Shown in pieces: positions 43,412 through 54,259 of a stretch of DNA of 64,000 nucleotides (within the stretch, counting starts at the first letter, position 1; every line of letters begins with the position of its first letter). The stretch spans positions 93,811,575-93,875,574 of the forward strand of contig CM056583.1 of assembly GCA_029721435.1 (NCBI GenBank). Direction: 5' to 3'. The translations under genes and the position numbers were made by a program. The stretch comes from Gymnothorax reevesii (lineage: Eukaryota > Chordata > Actinopteri > Anguilliformes > Muraenidae). The notes beneath the pieces are model-generated. The model was not told the origin of the DNA. It worked only from the letters and a program-made list of their open reading frames with translations, and did not search any database.

Positions 43412-44660
43412 ATGGCCAGAGGCTCTCCTACCTGTGAGGGCTTGCGTAAAAAAATTGTGGAATACTTAAAAAACAATGTCCCTCAACGTCAAATTGCAAA
43501 GGCTTTGAAGGTCTCATCATCGACAGTGCATATCATCATCAAAAGATTCAGAGAAACTGGAAAAATTTGTGCAGAAGGGACAAGGCCGAAGACCCTTACT
43601 GGATGCTCGTGATCTTCGGGCCCTCAGATGCCACTGCATCTCTCACCGGTATGATTCTGTCGTTGTCATTACTAAATGGGCCCAGGAATACTTCAAGAAC
43701 CATTGTCTGTAAACACAGTCCGCCGTGCCATCCATAGATGCCACCTAAAACTCTATCATGCAAAAAGGAAGCCATTATTAAGCATGATCCAGAAGCGCCG
43801 CCATGTTCTGTAGGCCAAGGCTCATTTTAAACGGACTGTAGCAAAGTGGCAAAGTGTCCTGTGGTCAGACGAGTCCAAATTTGACAGTCTTGTTGGAAAT
43901 CATGGGCATTGTCCCCTCCGGGCTAAAGAGGAGAAAGACCACCCCTTCTGTTATCAGCGTTCAGTTCAAAAGCCAGCATCTCTGATGGTGTAGGGATGCA
44001 TTAGTGCATATGGTGTGGGACACTTGCATGTTTTAAAAAGCAACATGAATGCTGAAAGGTATATTAAGATTTTAGAGCAACATATGCTCCCCTCCAGACG
44101 ACATCTATGCCAGGGAAGGTCTTGTGTATTTCAGCAGGACAATGCAAAACCACATACTGCAGCAATTACAACAGCATGGCTTCGTAGTAGAAGAGTCCGT
44201 GTGCTGAACTGGCCTGCCAGCAGGCCTGATCTTTCACCGATTGAGAACATTTTGTGCATAATTAAACGAAAAGTCCATCAAAGGAGACCCAAAACTCTCC
44301 AGCAGCTGGAAGCCTGTATTAAACAAGAGTGGGATCAAATTCCAATGGTTAAACTCAAGAAACTTGTCTCCCCAATGCCCAGACGCCTCTACTCTGTGTT
44401 AACAAGAGCCATCTGGCAATGACGTATCCCCCCGGCCACCCACATTCATGGATTAATGGCTCAAAAAATTCCTAAATACCAAAAGGCACATCTACATGGC
44501 ATATCAGATCTACACACCAAATTTAGTGAATAAATATAGAACGGTTTTGGAGTTATGCTCCGGAAACGAAATGATTACGGAAGGACGTACGGATGGACAT
44601 GGCTATCACTATATCCCCCCGCATTACACGCCGAGGGGATAAAAAGAAGAGGGGATGCTA
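43412..44660 (+). pseudogene. Tc1 transposase, broken at several points
   Basis: The start codon at 43412 gives MARGSPTCEGLRKKIVEYLK, then the helix-turn-helix (QRQIAKALKVSSSTVHIIIK); this frame closes at 43610. The middle part continues in other frames: first Asp in LWSDESKF (about 43866), then [10 protein letters not shown] and KPASLMV with a stop (tag) before GCISAYGVG. The frame 44015-44422 holds the second Asp (FQQDNAKPH) and the Glu (LSPIEN) and the C-terminus to LYSVLT. The final codons (KKRGDATPW) are displaced downstream of the nested insertion. The catalytic triad is intact but at least three lesions block expression. Confidence 0.88.
44403..44640. mobile_element. Short retroposon-like insertion in the Tc1 transposase 3' end
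   Basis: It splits the family's C-terminal coding sequence between ..ctctgtgtta and aaaagaagaggggatg; the uninterrupted form is seen at 24483. The insert has cgtatccccccggcc at one end and cgccgaggggata at the other, giving an imperfect inverted look. The origin is not identified. Confidence 0.7.
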
Positions 44661-44894
44661 CACCATGGTAACCAGGCCCCTGTCCCAACTTTTTTGAGAC
44701 CTGTAGCAGCCATCAAATTTGAAATGAGCTCATTTTGTGGATAAAATGGTAAAATTTCTCATTTTCAACATCTGCTATGTTATCTCTGTTCTATTGTGAA
44801 TAAAATACTGGCTGGTGTGATTTGAAAGTCATTGCGTTTTGATTTTATTCACAATTTACACTTTGTCCCAACTATTTTGGAATTGGGGTTGTAC

Positions 44895-45277
44895 AAAAAT
44901 GACTGGTGAAGATGGATTTGGGGGGGCTTGTATTTGAGCGTCGGTACCTCCAGTGTGTCATCAGGCCTCGGTGGGAGGAGCAGGGCTGAAGTAGACTGCA
45001 GAGCATAACCCTAAACACAATCTTCTGTTTGCCCTGTGAATGCAGACTGACATGGCAGTGGGTTCCATGTTTGTTTTATAAAATAGTGCCCTGGATCTGA
45101 AACTCTCTGGGTCAAACTTACATCACTGTCTCCCTCCCTCCGACTCCTTCCTGCCTCACAAATCCCTGATTTCATGGTTTTCTCAAGTCTCGCAACCTCA
45201 GCTCTTTCCATTTTCCTTGGCAACATGTGATTAATGCTGTCAGTGGATAATGGGTGTGTTTTTGCATGTTCAAGTGA
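44895..45277. other. Intron 1 sequence, no feature recognised
   Basis: Unique-looking sequence with balanced composition; no frame or terminal repeat. Confidence 0.35.

Positions 45278-45331
<54 letters not shown>
45278..45331. repeat. (GT)n(GA)n microsatellite
   Basis: About 11 GT units followed by about 15 GA units. Confidence 0.97.
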
Positions 45332-45333
<2 letters not shown>

Positions 45334-45441
45334 AGGGGAAAAAAACTGAAAAAGTTTTCAGAGAGACATTTTCGTTCCTTGGATCCCAATTTGTGAAACT
45401 GAATTTGCAAACCTGGAACTTTGTGATGGTTACATTGGTTA

Positions 45442-45855
45442 TTGGTGGCAGCAAAAATGATCATTTTATGTCGGTCATCGCGGGAATGGCAGTACTGCCC
45501 CCATCATACTGTATGCATAGGGCCCTGTCTCACTCAATTTCTGCTCATTAAACTAACAACGGATCAACTCAGGGATCTAAGCATAACTGGACAGTCGGTC
45601 ACCTGCTGGTCAACATGCATTCCCGAACTCCCTAAAGCAATCACTTCCAAAATCAATAGGATTCATGACCTAATTACACGCAAGGCCCACATCAAATGTG
45701 AAATGGATCATTCAAAGTTTGTAGCTCGTGGAGCGCGCACAAGAAAATCTCTGCAGACATGGCAATGTAAACGCGGCGTTATGATCGCCAATACAAATTA
45801 TCCCTGTCGTTTGGGCAAACAATTAATGGAACAGCACCCACTGCTTCTAAAATAA
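45442..45855 (+). pseudogene. Unrecognised ORF, 137 aa (cluster member 1)
   Basis: An open frame with good codon-like composition and a protein-like sequence (TSKINRIHDLITRKAHIKCE, ARGARTRKSLQTWQCKRGV). There are no repeats or low complexity. I do not recognise it. It lies within intron 1 of the AEBP1-like gene, so it is probably part of an inserted element rather than a host gene. It could be a remnant of a longer gene. Confidence 0.35.
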
Positions 45856-46080
45856 CATCTGTCCCCTTCACATGCACTGCTAATAACGCTCACAGAAGCA
45901 GGTGCTAGACTAATTGCTCGCAGGATAATTCTGGTTTTACAGGAGTTACCAACGCTGGTCCCGATGGCATTTGCTCCCTGAGGCCAAGAGAAGCTAGGTT
46001 TCCCCAGGCTTTTTAGGACTGAGCTGTAACTTTCATAAATTCAGTTTGTTCAAAGGGGATCTATTATACTGATCCTTCTT

Positions 46081-46389
46081 TTAATACATACAAGTAATCA
46101 GTGGCGTGCCGTCAGATGTCGGGACGGCCTTCAGTAACATCGCCCTTTCCTGTATAATTTCTCTTAAACGGTTTGCGATCAGGTTTGCCTGATTAACACT
46201 CAGTTTATTAACTGAACAGCCGCCGCCAATGCATGACACGTAGTAATTAACGAATGACAAAGCGATTACCTGTTGGCTATGTTGATGTGACTCCGCAAGG
46301 ATGACAATCTGCAAAAAATCCGGAACTTTCGCTGACTTCGCGGCAATTAGGCTACTTTCGTTATTATCACTCAGCTGTGCGTCTAACAA
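46081..46389 (-). pseudogene. Unrecognised ORF, 102 aa (cluster member 2)
   Basis: Minus-strand frame beginning MLDAQLSDNNESSLIAAKSA with ...VNYYVSCIGGGCSVNKLSVN and NLIANRLREIIQERAMLLK. No known motif. It opens away from member 1. Confidence 0.25.
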
Positions 46390-46929
46390 CGCACTTGAGC
46401 TGTCACTACATTCAGACGAGAGAACGGATTCTGATGGCTTGTTGCTAAATTAACCTCACGAACTAATTTACGCGAATCCAGAAATTATAAAGACGTAGGC
46501 GATTGATATTTTCCATCGTCATTGATGTGCGGAAGTAAACGCCGTAAATATTCGTTGTGCAATGTATAACAAGGCTTTCAAAAATAAATTAGATTCTCAT
46601 CGGTTCCACCAATCAGTCTGAGCAACTGTTTCTAATCGGGGAGGTATGCTGCGAGAGGTGTCTGTCATTGAGAAGTGAAAGGTGAGGTTATTGCAGGCCC
46701 TGTGTGTCTGCTGACGGACCGTCACTGCAAGTTATGTTATTGTAAGAAGAGGTCAGAGGAACACCAGATGCAGCATCCAGAAGAGTTTATTAAATAAAAC
46801 ACCGTGCTCAAGCACTGAGAACTGAGGTACACTGCCAAAGGCAGGGGGAAACAGAAATACTCTCTCCAAGAGAGGATAAACTAAGAAAACAAAAACTGAA
46901 CCTAACTAAACTGACGGATACACTGGGAG

Positions 46930-47110
46930 ACTAAGGATCGACCGATACATTGGCCGGCCGATATATTAGGCCGATATTTGCATTTTTTACTTGAATCGGC
47001 ATTGGCCGATTCGCGCGTGGGTTCGCCAATATATTTTTCCGCGGCATGATTTATCGACAGGCATCCAGGGACAGCTCTGTGTTGCCGGAAGACCCTGCAG
47101 CACATGCAGA
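46930..47110. other. Palindromic repeat words, probable DNA-transposon terminus
   Basis: atcgaccgatacattggccg, gccgatatattaggccgata and atcggcattggccgatt form overlapping short palindromes. Such gatcgaccgatatatcggcc-type runs mark ends of certain vertebrate DNA transposons (recollection). A matching opposite end was not found. Confidence 0.4.
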
Positions 47111-47677
47111 GCATTACCCCTCCCCCATTGGAAGAGTGGTGAAGGCAGTGGCTGCTTCAGAACAAGGTGATTTAAAATTTGAATTAGCCTCTCACTGGTA
47201 AACTTAGTTGAAATATTGCCACCCACTTAAGAATAGGAAACATGAATGCCAAGTAATTGCCATGTGGTACACGTGCTTGCAAACATAGTTAAGTTTGTGG
47301 GTCAGAAAAACGGGAATGCTGCTGAATGCTTCGTCTTTAAGTGCATACCATTGTTTTTAGGGAGCTGACGTGGTTGTAGGCTAATATGTACAGATGTTAC
47401 GAGCACCGGTTTAAGGATTAAGTAATGTCTATGTTGTCAATTCAGTTTCATTGTGTTTGTAGGAGTTTAATTCAGCGAAAACCGGGGTGAGGTTAAATGC
47501 GTTTCGTGTCGTGTGTGTATGTGCAGGGCTCGAAATTGCAACACTGTGCGATCTTCGAATTAAAATAGTCGCACCTGTGCGACCGCTTTTTCCCCTAATT
47601 AATTGCCTCTTTTCGGGTACATTTGGTAGTCAGAAGGCATGCCAGCCGCTCTTACAGCTTAGAGATGGGCGTATGTC

Positions 47678-48195
47678 TTGGAGCAGTGCGTGAATCTACT
47701 GGACATACCGCAGCCGAGCGCACCCAGTGTGTTCCCTCGAACTGACAGTAACCATTCTGACGCCCTTGACCTCAGCACTGATTCTAGAATGATTAATATT
47801 AGGCGTCAAACAATCCATTTCGCGGGAATGAGAGTTACTATTGTTGCTATGCACAAGATTTGGATGGAAAATGATACAAAGTGCAATGAAAGACTTCTTG
47901 TTATTGGTACCGTTAATGTTAAAAAAGTCGAGTCGGTATCAAAAGTTACCGAAACTGAGAATCATGACGGTGATTCGGATGAAGCGGCGGGGAAATCAGT
48001 TGATTATTTTCGCATAGAGTTGCATCTAAATTTTGAATGGCTGAGGTTATAAGAAGGTGAAGTGCACCGTGTTCATTGTAAAGATAATGGCCCGAATCTC
48101 GCTGTTAACGGCGCGTTATCTACTGAGTCCAAACACTTTAAACGTGAACGTCCTTCCAAACAAAGCAAGAAACACAGAAAATACTGTGACAAATG
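47678..48195 (+). pseudogene. Unrecognised ORFs, 124 aa plus continuation (cluster member 3)
   Basis: Frame 47678-48052 reads INIRRQTIHFAGMRVTIVAM, ERLLVIGTVNVKKVES and an acidic stretch NHDGDSDEAAGKS. About 48055-48195 continues in another frame (EGEVHRVHCKDNGPNLAVNG, KHRKYCDKC, stop), so the two may be one gene with a frameshift near 48052. The Cys/His spacing HCK...YCDKC suggests a small metal-binding end, but no family is recognised. Confidence 0.35.
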
Positions 48196-48230
48196 TGCAT
48201 AAACGAGTAGATCCGTATTTCTGTTAATAG

Positions 48231-48599
48231 TTGCAACTTACAAAAATATGCTGCCTCGCGGCTCGACGTTTGCGCAGCCCTAAAATCTTCGTCTCGGTTT
48301 CTTTGCTCATATCTTCAGTATCCTATCTGCAAAAATCATTAACATACATTTTTTTACAGCGCATCTTTAGACCAGTAAACATTTATATATTTGCAAGTAC
48401 ACGCAACGTTTTCCTGAAAATGCTGAAATTAGAAGACAATTGCGTGTGCAGTGGCGTCTCTGGAAGTGATTTGCCTTTGCGTCAAGGATTGTTCCTGGCT
48501 TGTACTCAGTTATTTTCCGTTATTAACATGTTTCCCAATTTTGACAATAATCCTCTGGCAAATCGAAGCTACAGTTTCTCTCTCCGTGAGATTTATTGA
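48231..48599 (+). pseudogene. Unrecognised ORF, 122 aa (cluster member 4)
   Basis: The C-terminal half is protein-like and not repetitive (EDNCVCSGVSGSDLPLRQGL, INMFPNFDNNPLANRSYSF). The N-terminal half is hydrophobic and may be out of the true frame; an ATG in another frame at about 48248 (MLPRGSTFAQP) stops early. Unknown family. Confidence 0.3.
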
Positions 48600-48772
48600 C
48601 GAATAAATAATGGGATAAATTCAGATCAGAAAAATTATTTTGGCCACTCAAAAATTGTTCAACGCTTTATGAATGACAAACTGCTCTCAAACGTCTGCGC
48701 TACCTTTTCCACACATCAAATGATTTAACTGGCGCTTCATGATCGTTTTGTTTAAATAAAATATTAGACCAT

Positions 48773-49141
48773 TTGAAACGTCTGTGTGCAATTCTGAATA
48801 ACGCTGATTTAAATGCACGAAATTACGCATCCAGATTAATGATTGTCGCCGTATCGAAATGTACCACACCGTACCGGCGTGTTCTCGGAGTAAATCTATT
48901 GGCAAGTCCCTCAAGGAAGTTGCATGTCGCGATTGCAACTATTAAAGCAAATTCAACCAATCCATGCAAATTTCTCGCGGACAAAAAAAATAAATTGCTA
49001 AGACATTGCAAGTTTCATTGCCACTATTTGAAAAAGTTACCGCAAAAAATTAAAAAAAACAATAAGAAAGCCAGGAAAATCCTTGTAGGATTGTTTGTCA
49101 ATTATGCGAATGACTGCGTGCAAGTCAGGGTTAGTAATTAA
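48773..49141 (+). pseudogene. Unrecognised ORF, 122 aa, basic (cluster member 5)
   Basis: It reads RLCAILNNADLNARNYASRL, CTTPYRRVLGVNLLASPSRK, then a very basic tail (KKLPQKIKKNNKKARKIL). Lys/Arg-rich tails of this kind suggest nucleic-acid binding. No family is recognised. It shares strand and close spacing with members 3 and 4. Confidence 0.35.
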
Positions 49142-50212
49142 GGGGAGCTCTGGGCCGCATCAGTCTTTAGTCCTAGAGATGCCCCTGGGCATGTGGCAAA
49201 GGCTATCTTAAAACAAACATATCCAACTCATTATAAAGTCCGCTTATGTTATAAGAAGCCAACAAATAGCAAAGTTACCGATGTGGACTGATTCATATTG
49301 CAATATTAAGCTCTGCTCAATAAAGTGAGTCAACATTGGCACGGGACAATGTACAATGCCACTGTGTCTGACAAAAAAAAAAAGAGGACGAGTAGAACAG
49401 ATTGATGACGAAATAAAGAATTAAAAGAAACATTTTATCAACAGAACATCCAGTGAACACTGCGATTTATTTATTTGTAGGTCATCTTTTTTGGATGTTC
49501 CATTTGTTGGTGATATATTTTATTCTTTATTTCGTTATAAATGTGTTCTCATATCATATCATTTAACTTTTTGCTGGCTGCTGGACATGGAGTATTTTGC
49601 ATTTTGCGTCAGACAGTCTTGATCCTGCATGCGATCATTTATTCACACTGTCAATGGTCATGGAATTGATTTGCTCACTGACTACAAGTACTATTTTATC
49701 TCTGGTGTGGAAATAAATCATGAATCTGTTTGATCCATCTGACTAATTTTCAAAAGAAAGACCGAATAAAGACTGTTGTCCATCTTCAACGGAAGAAAAT
49801 AGACGAATAGGCTAAAAAGACCAAGAAAAGTCGATAGCTATCAATTTGCATTTTGTGAAGGTCGAACACAAACATGGCTAAGTTGGCACGTCTAATAATT
49901 CCTGGAATACTCGGAAAAATTAGAACTTCTATGACTTTTGGAGACAGAGCTATATTAAAACCCAGTCCGACTATTGTCTTTGCATTGACTTTGTCTGTAA
50001 TCAGTCATGCGAAAAATTAGTTTTGTGTCCAGTGTGCAAGCGGCTTTACTGACATAGAACTTTACATAGAACGCAAGCATGCTGTAAATATATATCCAGT
50101 TTGAGGTTGGCTGAGAAAGATGTGAAGTCGTTAGTTTGCATCACAGATTCAGCTGCGTTGATTAAGCCAGGTCTAGTTTCCATTACGCGTGCCAACCGCC
50201 TTTAATCTGACA

Positions 50213-50660
50213 TCAGGACAATCGATGTAGATACTGTAATTTATGTCGTTATTCAGATAGTTACATTAAATAGTGCTTCCTGTAATTATTTATTGCATTG
50301 AAATGTGCCTTACATTCTGGAAACCTGCCTGTGAGATTTCGGTAACTTGTGCGCACTGTGCGCCAGTCAGCGAAATTACCACTGCATAGAAATTAAACCA
50401 GGTTGGAGCTGGCAAGTTTTCAGTGCAATCCCAGCGGAGACTTTTTCTACAAAAGTGTCACTCCGTCTTGATGAATATATGTCACCTCCCCCTACTACGC
50501 CGCCACACCCATCTCGGCGCACGTTCGTCTACCAAAGGCTGCGCACGGTGTTTCACCTCGCAAAATTACCACTGCGCGGGCTGCGCCGGACGAAATTACC
50601 ACTGCATGGGCTGCGCCACGCTACGCCACCTGCACTGCGCCAAGAAATTAGACCCCACAG
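50213..50660. repeat. Dispersed repeat shared with 24043-24482 (copy B)
   Basis: Colinear with copy A from atgtagatactgtaattta to gccaagaaattagacccc, with the same gaaattaccactgcNNgggc words near its end. Similarity stops abruptly on both sides. It lies at the right of the ORF cluster and could be the terminal region of the element that carried it. Confidence 0.85.
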
Positions 50661-50940
50661 AGTCCACTTGGTTATTATAATATAGATATTTAATATTGTG
50701 AATGCATATGCTGCGCCTGACCTAGCAACCCAGGAGTCATCTGTCATGTGGCTGCCTCCGTTATATGCCATTACCGGGTCTGCCAGAAGTAGAAAATAAA
50801 CTCTAAATAATGTTGACTGGATGTGTGCTTGACATTTTTGCACACCCGATTGTTTCTATGTGTACCCAAACTTCAAGGCAAGCCGAAAAAGTACTGATTT
50901 CAATTTATCTTGCTGGAGGTTGAACATGGAATTCTTTCCA

Positions 50941-51563
50941 TTATCTCTCGGACTCTGATAGCCAGTTAGCTCTCAGCTTAAAGTTATAATGGTCAGATAC
51001 AACCAAAAACAAATATTCAGGCTTAACTGAACTTGTGAAAGGTAATTTCCCGAGATTGGGTTTCAAGAGTTCAACGATTGAGTGAGGCATCTTTTCGACT
51101 CCGTCAGTTTTGGTCAATGTTGTTAGTTGGTCAGCCCAGAGAACGCATCCAGTCGTTTGCATTTTTACAGTCACTCGGCTTAGGTGCTCCAAAATAGATT
51201 TAAGGCGTAGTTTATATGGTGGGGAAAACCCTGCAATTATTGTAGCTCCTGGATGATTCATGCTTGTCATCTCCATGGTTGTGGCAGCGGCGTCCATAGA
51301 CGCTTTCTTTTGGGCGCAGTACCGGCTGCAATTTTTGACCGAAGACTTTCATATTTGGCATGGACATGCGTAATAATTCACTTATGACACCTATTGATTT
51401 TGGATGCCATGGCAACAGTATTGGTTGAGTAATGTGCAAATTTGTGCTGAAAGATAGACACTTCCTTGTGCAATACAGGCTGGAGAACCGAGCTTACGGG
51501 AGCTACACCCATGCGGTTGCGGGCGACTGGACTGTCAAGTTTATTTTGTTGATTTGGGACCAC
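50941..51563 (-). pseudogene. Unrecognised ORFs on the minus strand (cluster member 6)
   Basis: The frame 51297-50941 (118 aa) reads MEMTSMNHPGATIIAGFSPP, LRLKSILEHLSRVTVKMQT, FLVVSDHYNFKLRANWL. Overlapping frames 51439-51212 and 51563-51378 may carry its N-terminal continuation with frameshifts. No motif is recognised. It is oriented towards members 3-5. Confidence 0.35.
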
Positions 51564-51996
51564 ACAATCTCGTGGCTAAGTGACTCAGTTTGTTGTTTTG
51601 GGTCCAGACAGTCCTGCAGCATAATGACATAGTTTGTGGAGCTGGGCCCACAAAACCTTGCTGTTTGTTTCTCTGGGCCCATACAGTCTGGTAATTTTGA
51701 CCGTTATCTTGTCCAAAATTCAACAGTAGCAGCTCAGCTCTACAGGTACATTCTGAAGGAGTTCTTCCCTGTGAAGTTTTCAAGAACAATTCATGAAGAA
51801 TGAATCATGAAGAATTCTTGATGAATTGTTCTCGAAAGCTTCGCAGGTGTTCCTCAAAGCGAGTAGATACTTTTAATTCACACATTTTCTGATCATCTAA
51901 ATAACTTCTTTGTGGTCCTTTTTGTCCTTGTTTTAACCTCCATCTCATTCCCCTTCCCCACTCCCCACCTCCTGGACCTCCTCCACTGCTCCCCAG

Positions 51997-52302
51997 CCAA
52001 GGCTAAGAAAGCAGCCGAGAAGGAGGCCAAGGCTAAGAAGCAGAAGGCCCCTAGGCCTACAAAGAAACCAAAACCTCCAAAGCCAACCAAAAAACCAAAA
52101 CCACCAAAACCAACCAAGAAGCCTAAGGTCCCAAAGACCACCAAAGTCAACAAGAAGGTCACAGAGAAACCAAAGGTCTTCACAGTGACTGAGCAACCAA
52201 AACACGTTCAGGTGACAGAGCAGATGGATAAGCCTCCAACGAGAGAGACCAGCTTGGAGGAGGAAGAGGAGAGGCTCCTGATCGAGCTTGGCTGGGGCAG
52301 CT
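51997..52302 (+). CDS. aebp1: AEBP1/ACLP-like protein, exon 2 (Lys/Pro-rich repeats)
   Basis: Acceptor ..ctgctccccag/CC at 51996, donor GTATGT after 52302; 306 bp, phase 1 at both ends. Joined to exon 1 it continues A-KAKKAAEKEAKAKKQKAP, then repeats of the form TKKPKPPKP (three), then TEKPKVFTVTEQPKHVQVTE and an acidic end (ETSLEEEEERLLIELGWG). Repeated KKPKxxKPT units are the hallmark of the N-terminal Lys/Pro-rich region of AEBP1/ACLP, which is variable in length. The alternative donor at 52307 would break the frame with exon 3. Other secreted Lys/Pro-rich proteins are possible, so the name is moderate. Confidence 0.72.
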
Positions 52303-52309
52303 GTATGTA

Positions 52310-52620
52310 CCGCCTCTTTCTATAACATCAACCACCCCTTCTATTAAACCCAATACCCTTCTACAGCATCACACACCATGTCTACAACATCAGTCAACTG
52401 TTCTACAACCTCTGTTCCCTCGATCTGTAACATTCACATTATGATTTCATGTCTTCTTTTTATTACACCGACCCCATTTTTCTATATCCGATGTTCTTTT
52501 TCTACAACATCCACCTCATGAACAGGATCCACAACCACTTTTGCTTTTTCAATCACCTCTTCTACAGCATCCACTATCCATTATGCTGTGTTCATTGCTT
52601 CAATTTTTACCCTTCCCCTC
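52310..52620. repeat. Degenerate 'ttctacaacatc' repeat, left part, start of intron 2
   Basis: About every 15-30 bp a word like ctaca(a/g)catc(a/c)ac recurs (tctacagcatcac, tctacaacatcag, tctacaacctctg, tctacaacatcca, tctacagcatcca). The same word set reappears at 58100-58350 just before exon 3. Confidence 0.65.
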
Positions 52621-52680
52621 ATTTCCAGAACCGCTTTTATAACTTTATGTTGAAGTTCGAAGTTTACACTTAGCCCAATT

Positions 52681-54259
52681 CAGCGCCCTCAATAATTATT
52701 GGCACCCCCAGTTAAGATGTGTTCTTTAGCTTCTATTAAATTCAGTTTTTTTCTATATAATATAGGACCACAATGAAAAAAGAGGAAACTCCTACCTTTA
52801 ATTCAAGTGCATTTATTCTGTGGGAAAAAAATCCCAAATTAAGAAATAATTCTTTTACATCAAATCATGTGTGCCACAATTATTAGCACCCCTAATGTTA
52901 ATACTTTGTACAACCCCCTTTTGCCAACAAAACAGCACCTAATCTTCTCCTATACTGTCTCACAAAATAGTAGAATACAGAAAGAAGGATCTTTGACCAT
53001 TCCTTTTTGCACAATTTCTCTAAATCATCCAGTGACCTGGGTCCTCTCCTCTGCACTCTCCTCTTCAGCTCACTCCACAGGTTTTCAATGGGGTTGAGGC
53101 CTGGGGACTGAGATGGCCATGGGAGGAGATTGAATCTGTGTCTGGTGAACCATTTATGTGTAGATTTGGCCACATGTTTAGGGTAATTATCTTGCTGAAA
53201 GACCCAGTGACGACCCATCTTCAGCTTTCGGGCAGAGGCCACCAGATTTTGATTTGAAATGTCCTGGTATTTTAAAGCGTTCATGATGCAATGCACCCTA
53301 ACAAGGTTCCCAGGGCCTCTGGAGGAGAAACAGGCCCACAGCATCACCGATCCTCCCCCATACTTCACAGTGGGCATGAAGTGCTTTTCTGCATACTCAT
53401 CTTTTGTGTTCCGCCAGATCCACTTAGTGTTTGTTGCCAAAAGGCTCTATCGTGGTCTCATCTGACCAAAGCACATGGTCCCAGTTGAAGTCCCAGTACC
53501 GCTTAGCGAACTCCAGACGTTTGCGTTTATGATTGTGAGTGAGAAAAGGTTTTTTCCGTGCATGCCTCCCAAACAGCTTGTTGGCATGTAGATAACGCCT
53601 GATGGTCATTTTGGAGACTTTGTGACCCCAAGATGCTACCATTTGTTGCAATTCTTTAACAGTGAGCTTTGGAAAACTTTTTATTTCTCTTACCATCCTC
53701 CTCACTGTGCGTGGTGGCAACCTTGCGTCTTCTACCAGGCTTGTTTGCCACTGCTCCAGTTGTTTTAAACTTCTTCATGATTCCTCTGACAGTAAATATG
53801 GGCAGGTGCAGGCGAGTGGCTATTTTCTTGTAGCCATTGCCTGACTTGTGAAGGTCGACACACATCTGCCTAACTTGAATGGAGTGTTCCTTTGTCTTTC
53901 CCATGTTGAAGAGTGGATAAGAGAAATGGCCTCTATGTCATGTCATATTTATACCCCAGGGCAATAGGAAGTGATGATTTATTAATTAAATATTCCTAGA
54001 TACTCTGATCAACTTTGTAAACTACTGTAGAAATGACAGGAATTGTAAGGGGTGCCAATAATTATGGAACAGGTGATTTTATGAAAAATAATTCTTTTTT
54101 GGTCAGGGATTTTTTTTTCCCTTAAAATTCACTTGAGTTGAAGGTTACAGTTTTCTACAATTTTCAGTGTGAGCGTATGCTTCTGCAATAAAAATGTAAT
54201 TAATTTTAAGGCTTTTCATACATCTTAACCAGGGGTGCCAATAATTCTGGAGGGCGCGT
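52681..54259 (-). mobile_element. Tc1-type transposon, nearly complete, in intron 2
   Basis: Terminal inverted repeats start cagcgccctcaataattatt and end (inverted) ..aataattctggagggcgcg. Inner copies of the tip word (attattagcacccct at about 52878; ggggtgccaataatta at about 54050) give the IR/DR structure. The length of 1.58 kb is normal. It is the least damaged transposon in the window. Confidence 0.93.
52898..53904 (-). pseudogene. Tc1 transposase with two frameshifts
   Basis: Minus strand, three overlapping frames in order. 53904-53656: MGKTKEHSIQVRQMCVDLHK, helix-turn-helix GYKKIATRLHLPI, linker NKPGRRRK. 53720-53424: PRTVRRMVREI, second helix-turn-helix SKMTIRRYLHANKLFGR, first Asp in LWSDET. 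53440-52898: VKYGGGSVMLWACFSSRGPG, second Asp in VFQQDN, Glu in LNPIENLW, C-terminus LAKGGCTKY. All catalytic residues are kept. The breaks are near 53700-53720 and 53430-53440, each explainable by one small indel. Confidence 0.9.

Larger units (their letters stand above)
43095..44891 (+). mobile_element. Tc1-type transposon with both TAs and a nested insertion
   Basis: Inverted tips caaccccaattctgaaatta and ttttggaattggggttg are flanked by TA (43093-43094 and 44892-44893). Inner inverted blocks cgtaaattgtgtataaaatc and gattttattcacaatttaca. The length is 1.8 kb, of which about 240 bp (44403-44640) is a later insertion; without it the element is the normal 1.56 kb. Confidence 0.93.

Noticed and set aside
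46930..47060. A complete hAT element starting at the gatcgaccgat words
   Set aside because: No matching opposite terminus or 8-bp duplication could be found.
45442..51563. Naming the ORF cluster as a Polinton or a known virus-derived insert
   Set aside because: Polymerase, integrase, ATPase, protease and capsid signatures were looked for and not seen; there is no basis for a name.
51893..52205. Phe/Leu/Gly-rich minus-strand ORFs over exon 2
   Set aside because: They are the antisense shadow of the Lys/Pro-rich exon.
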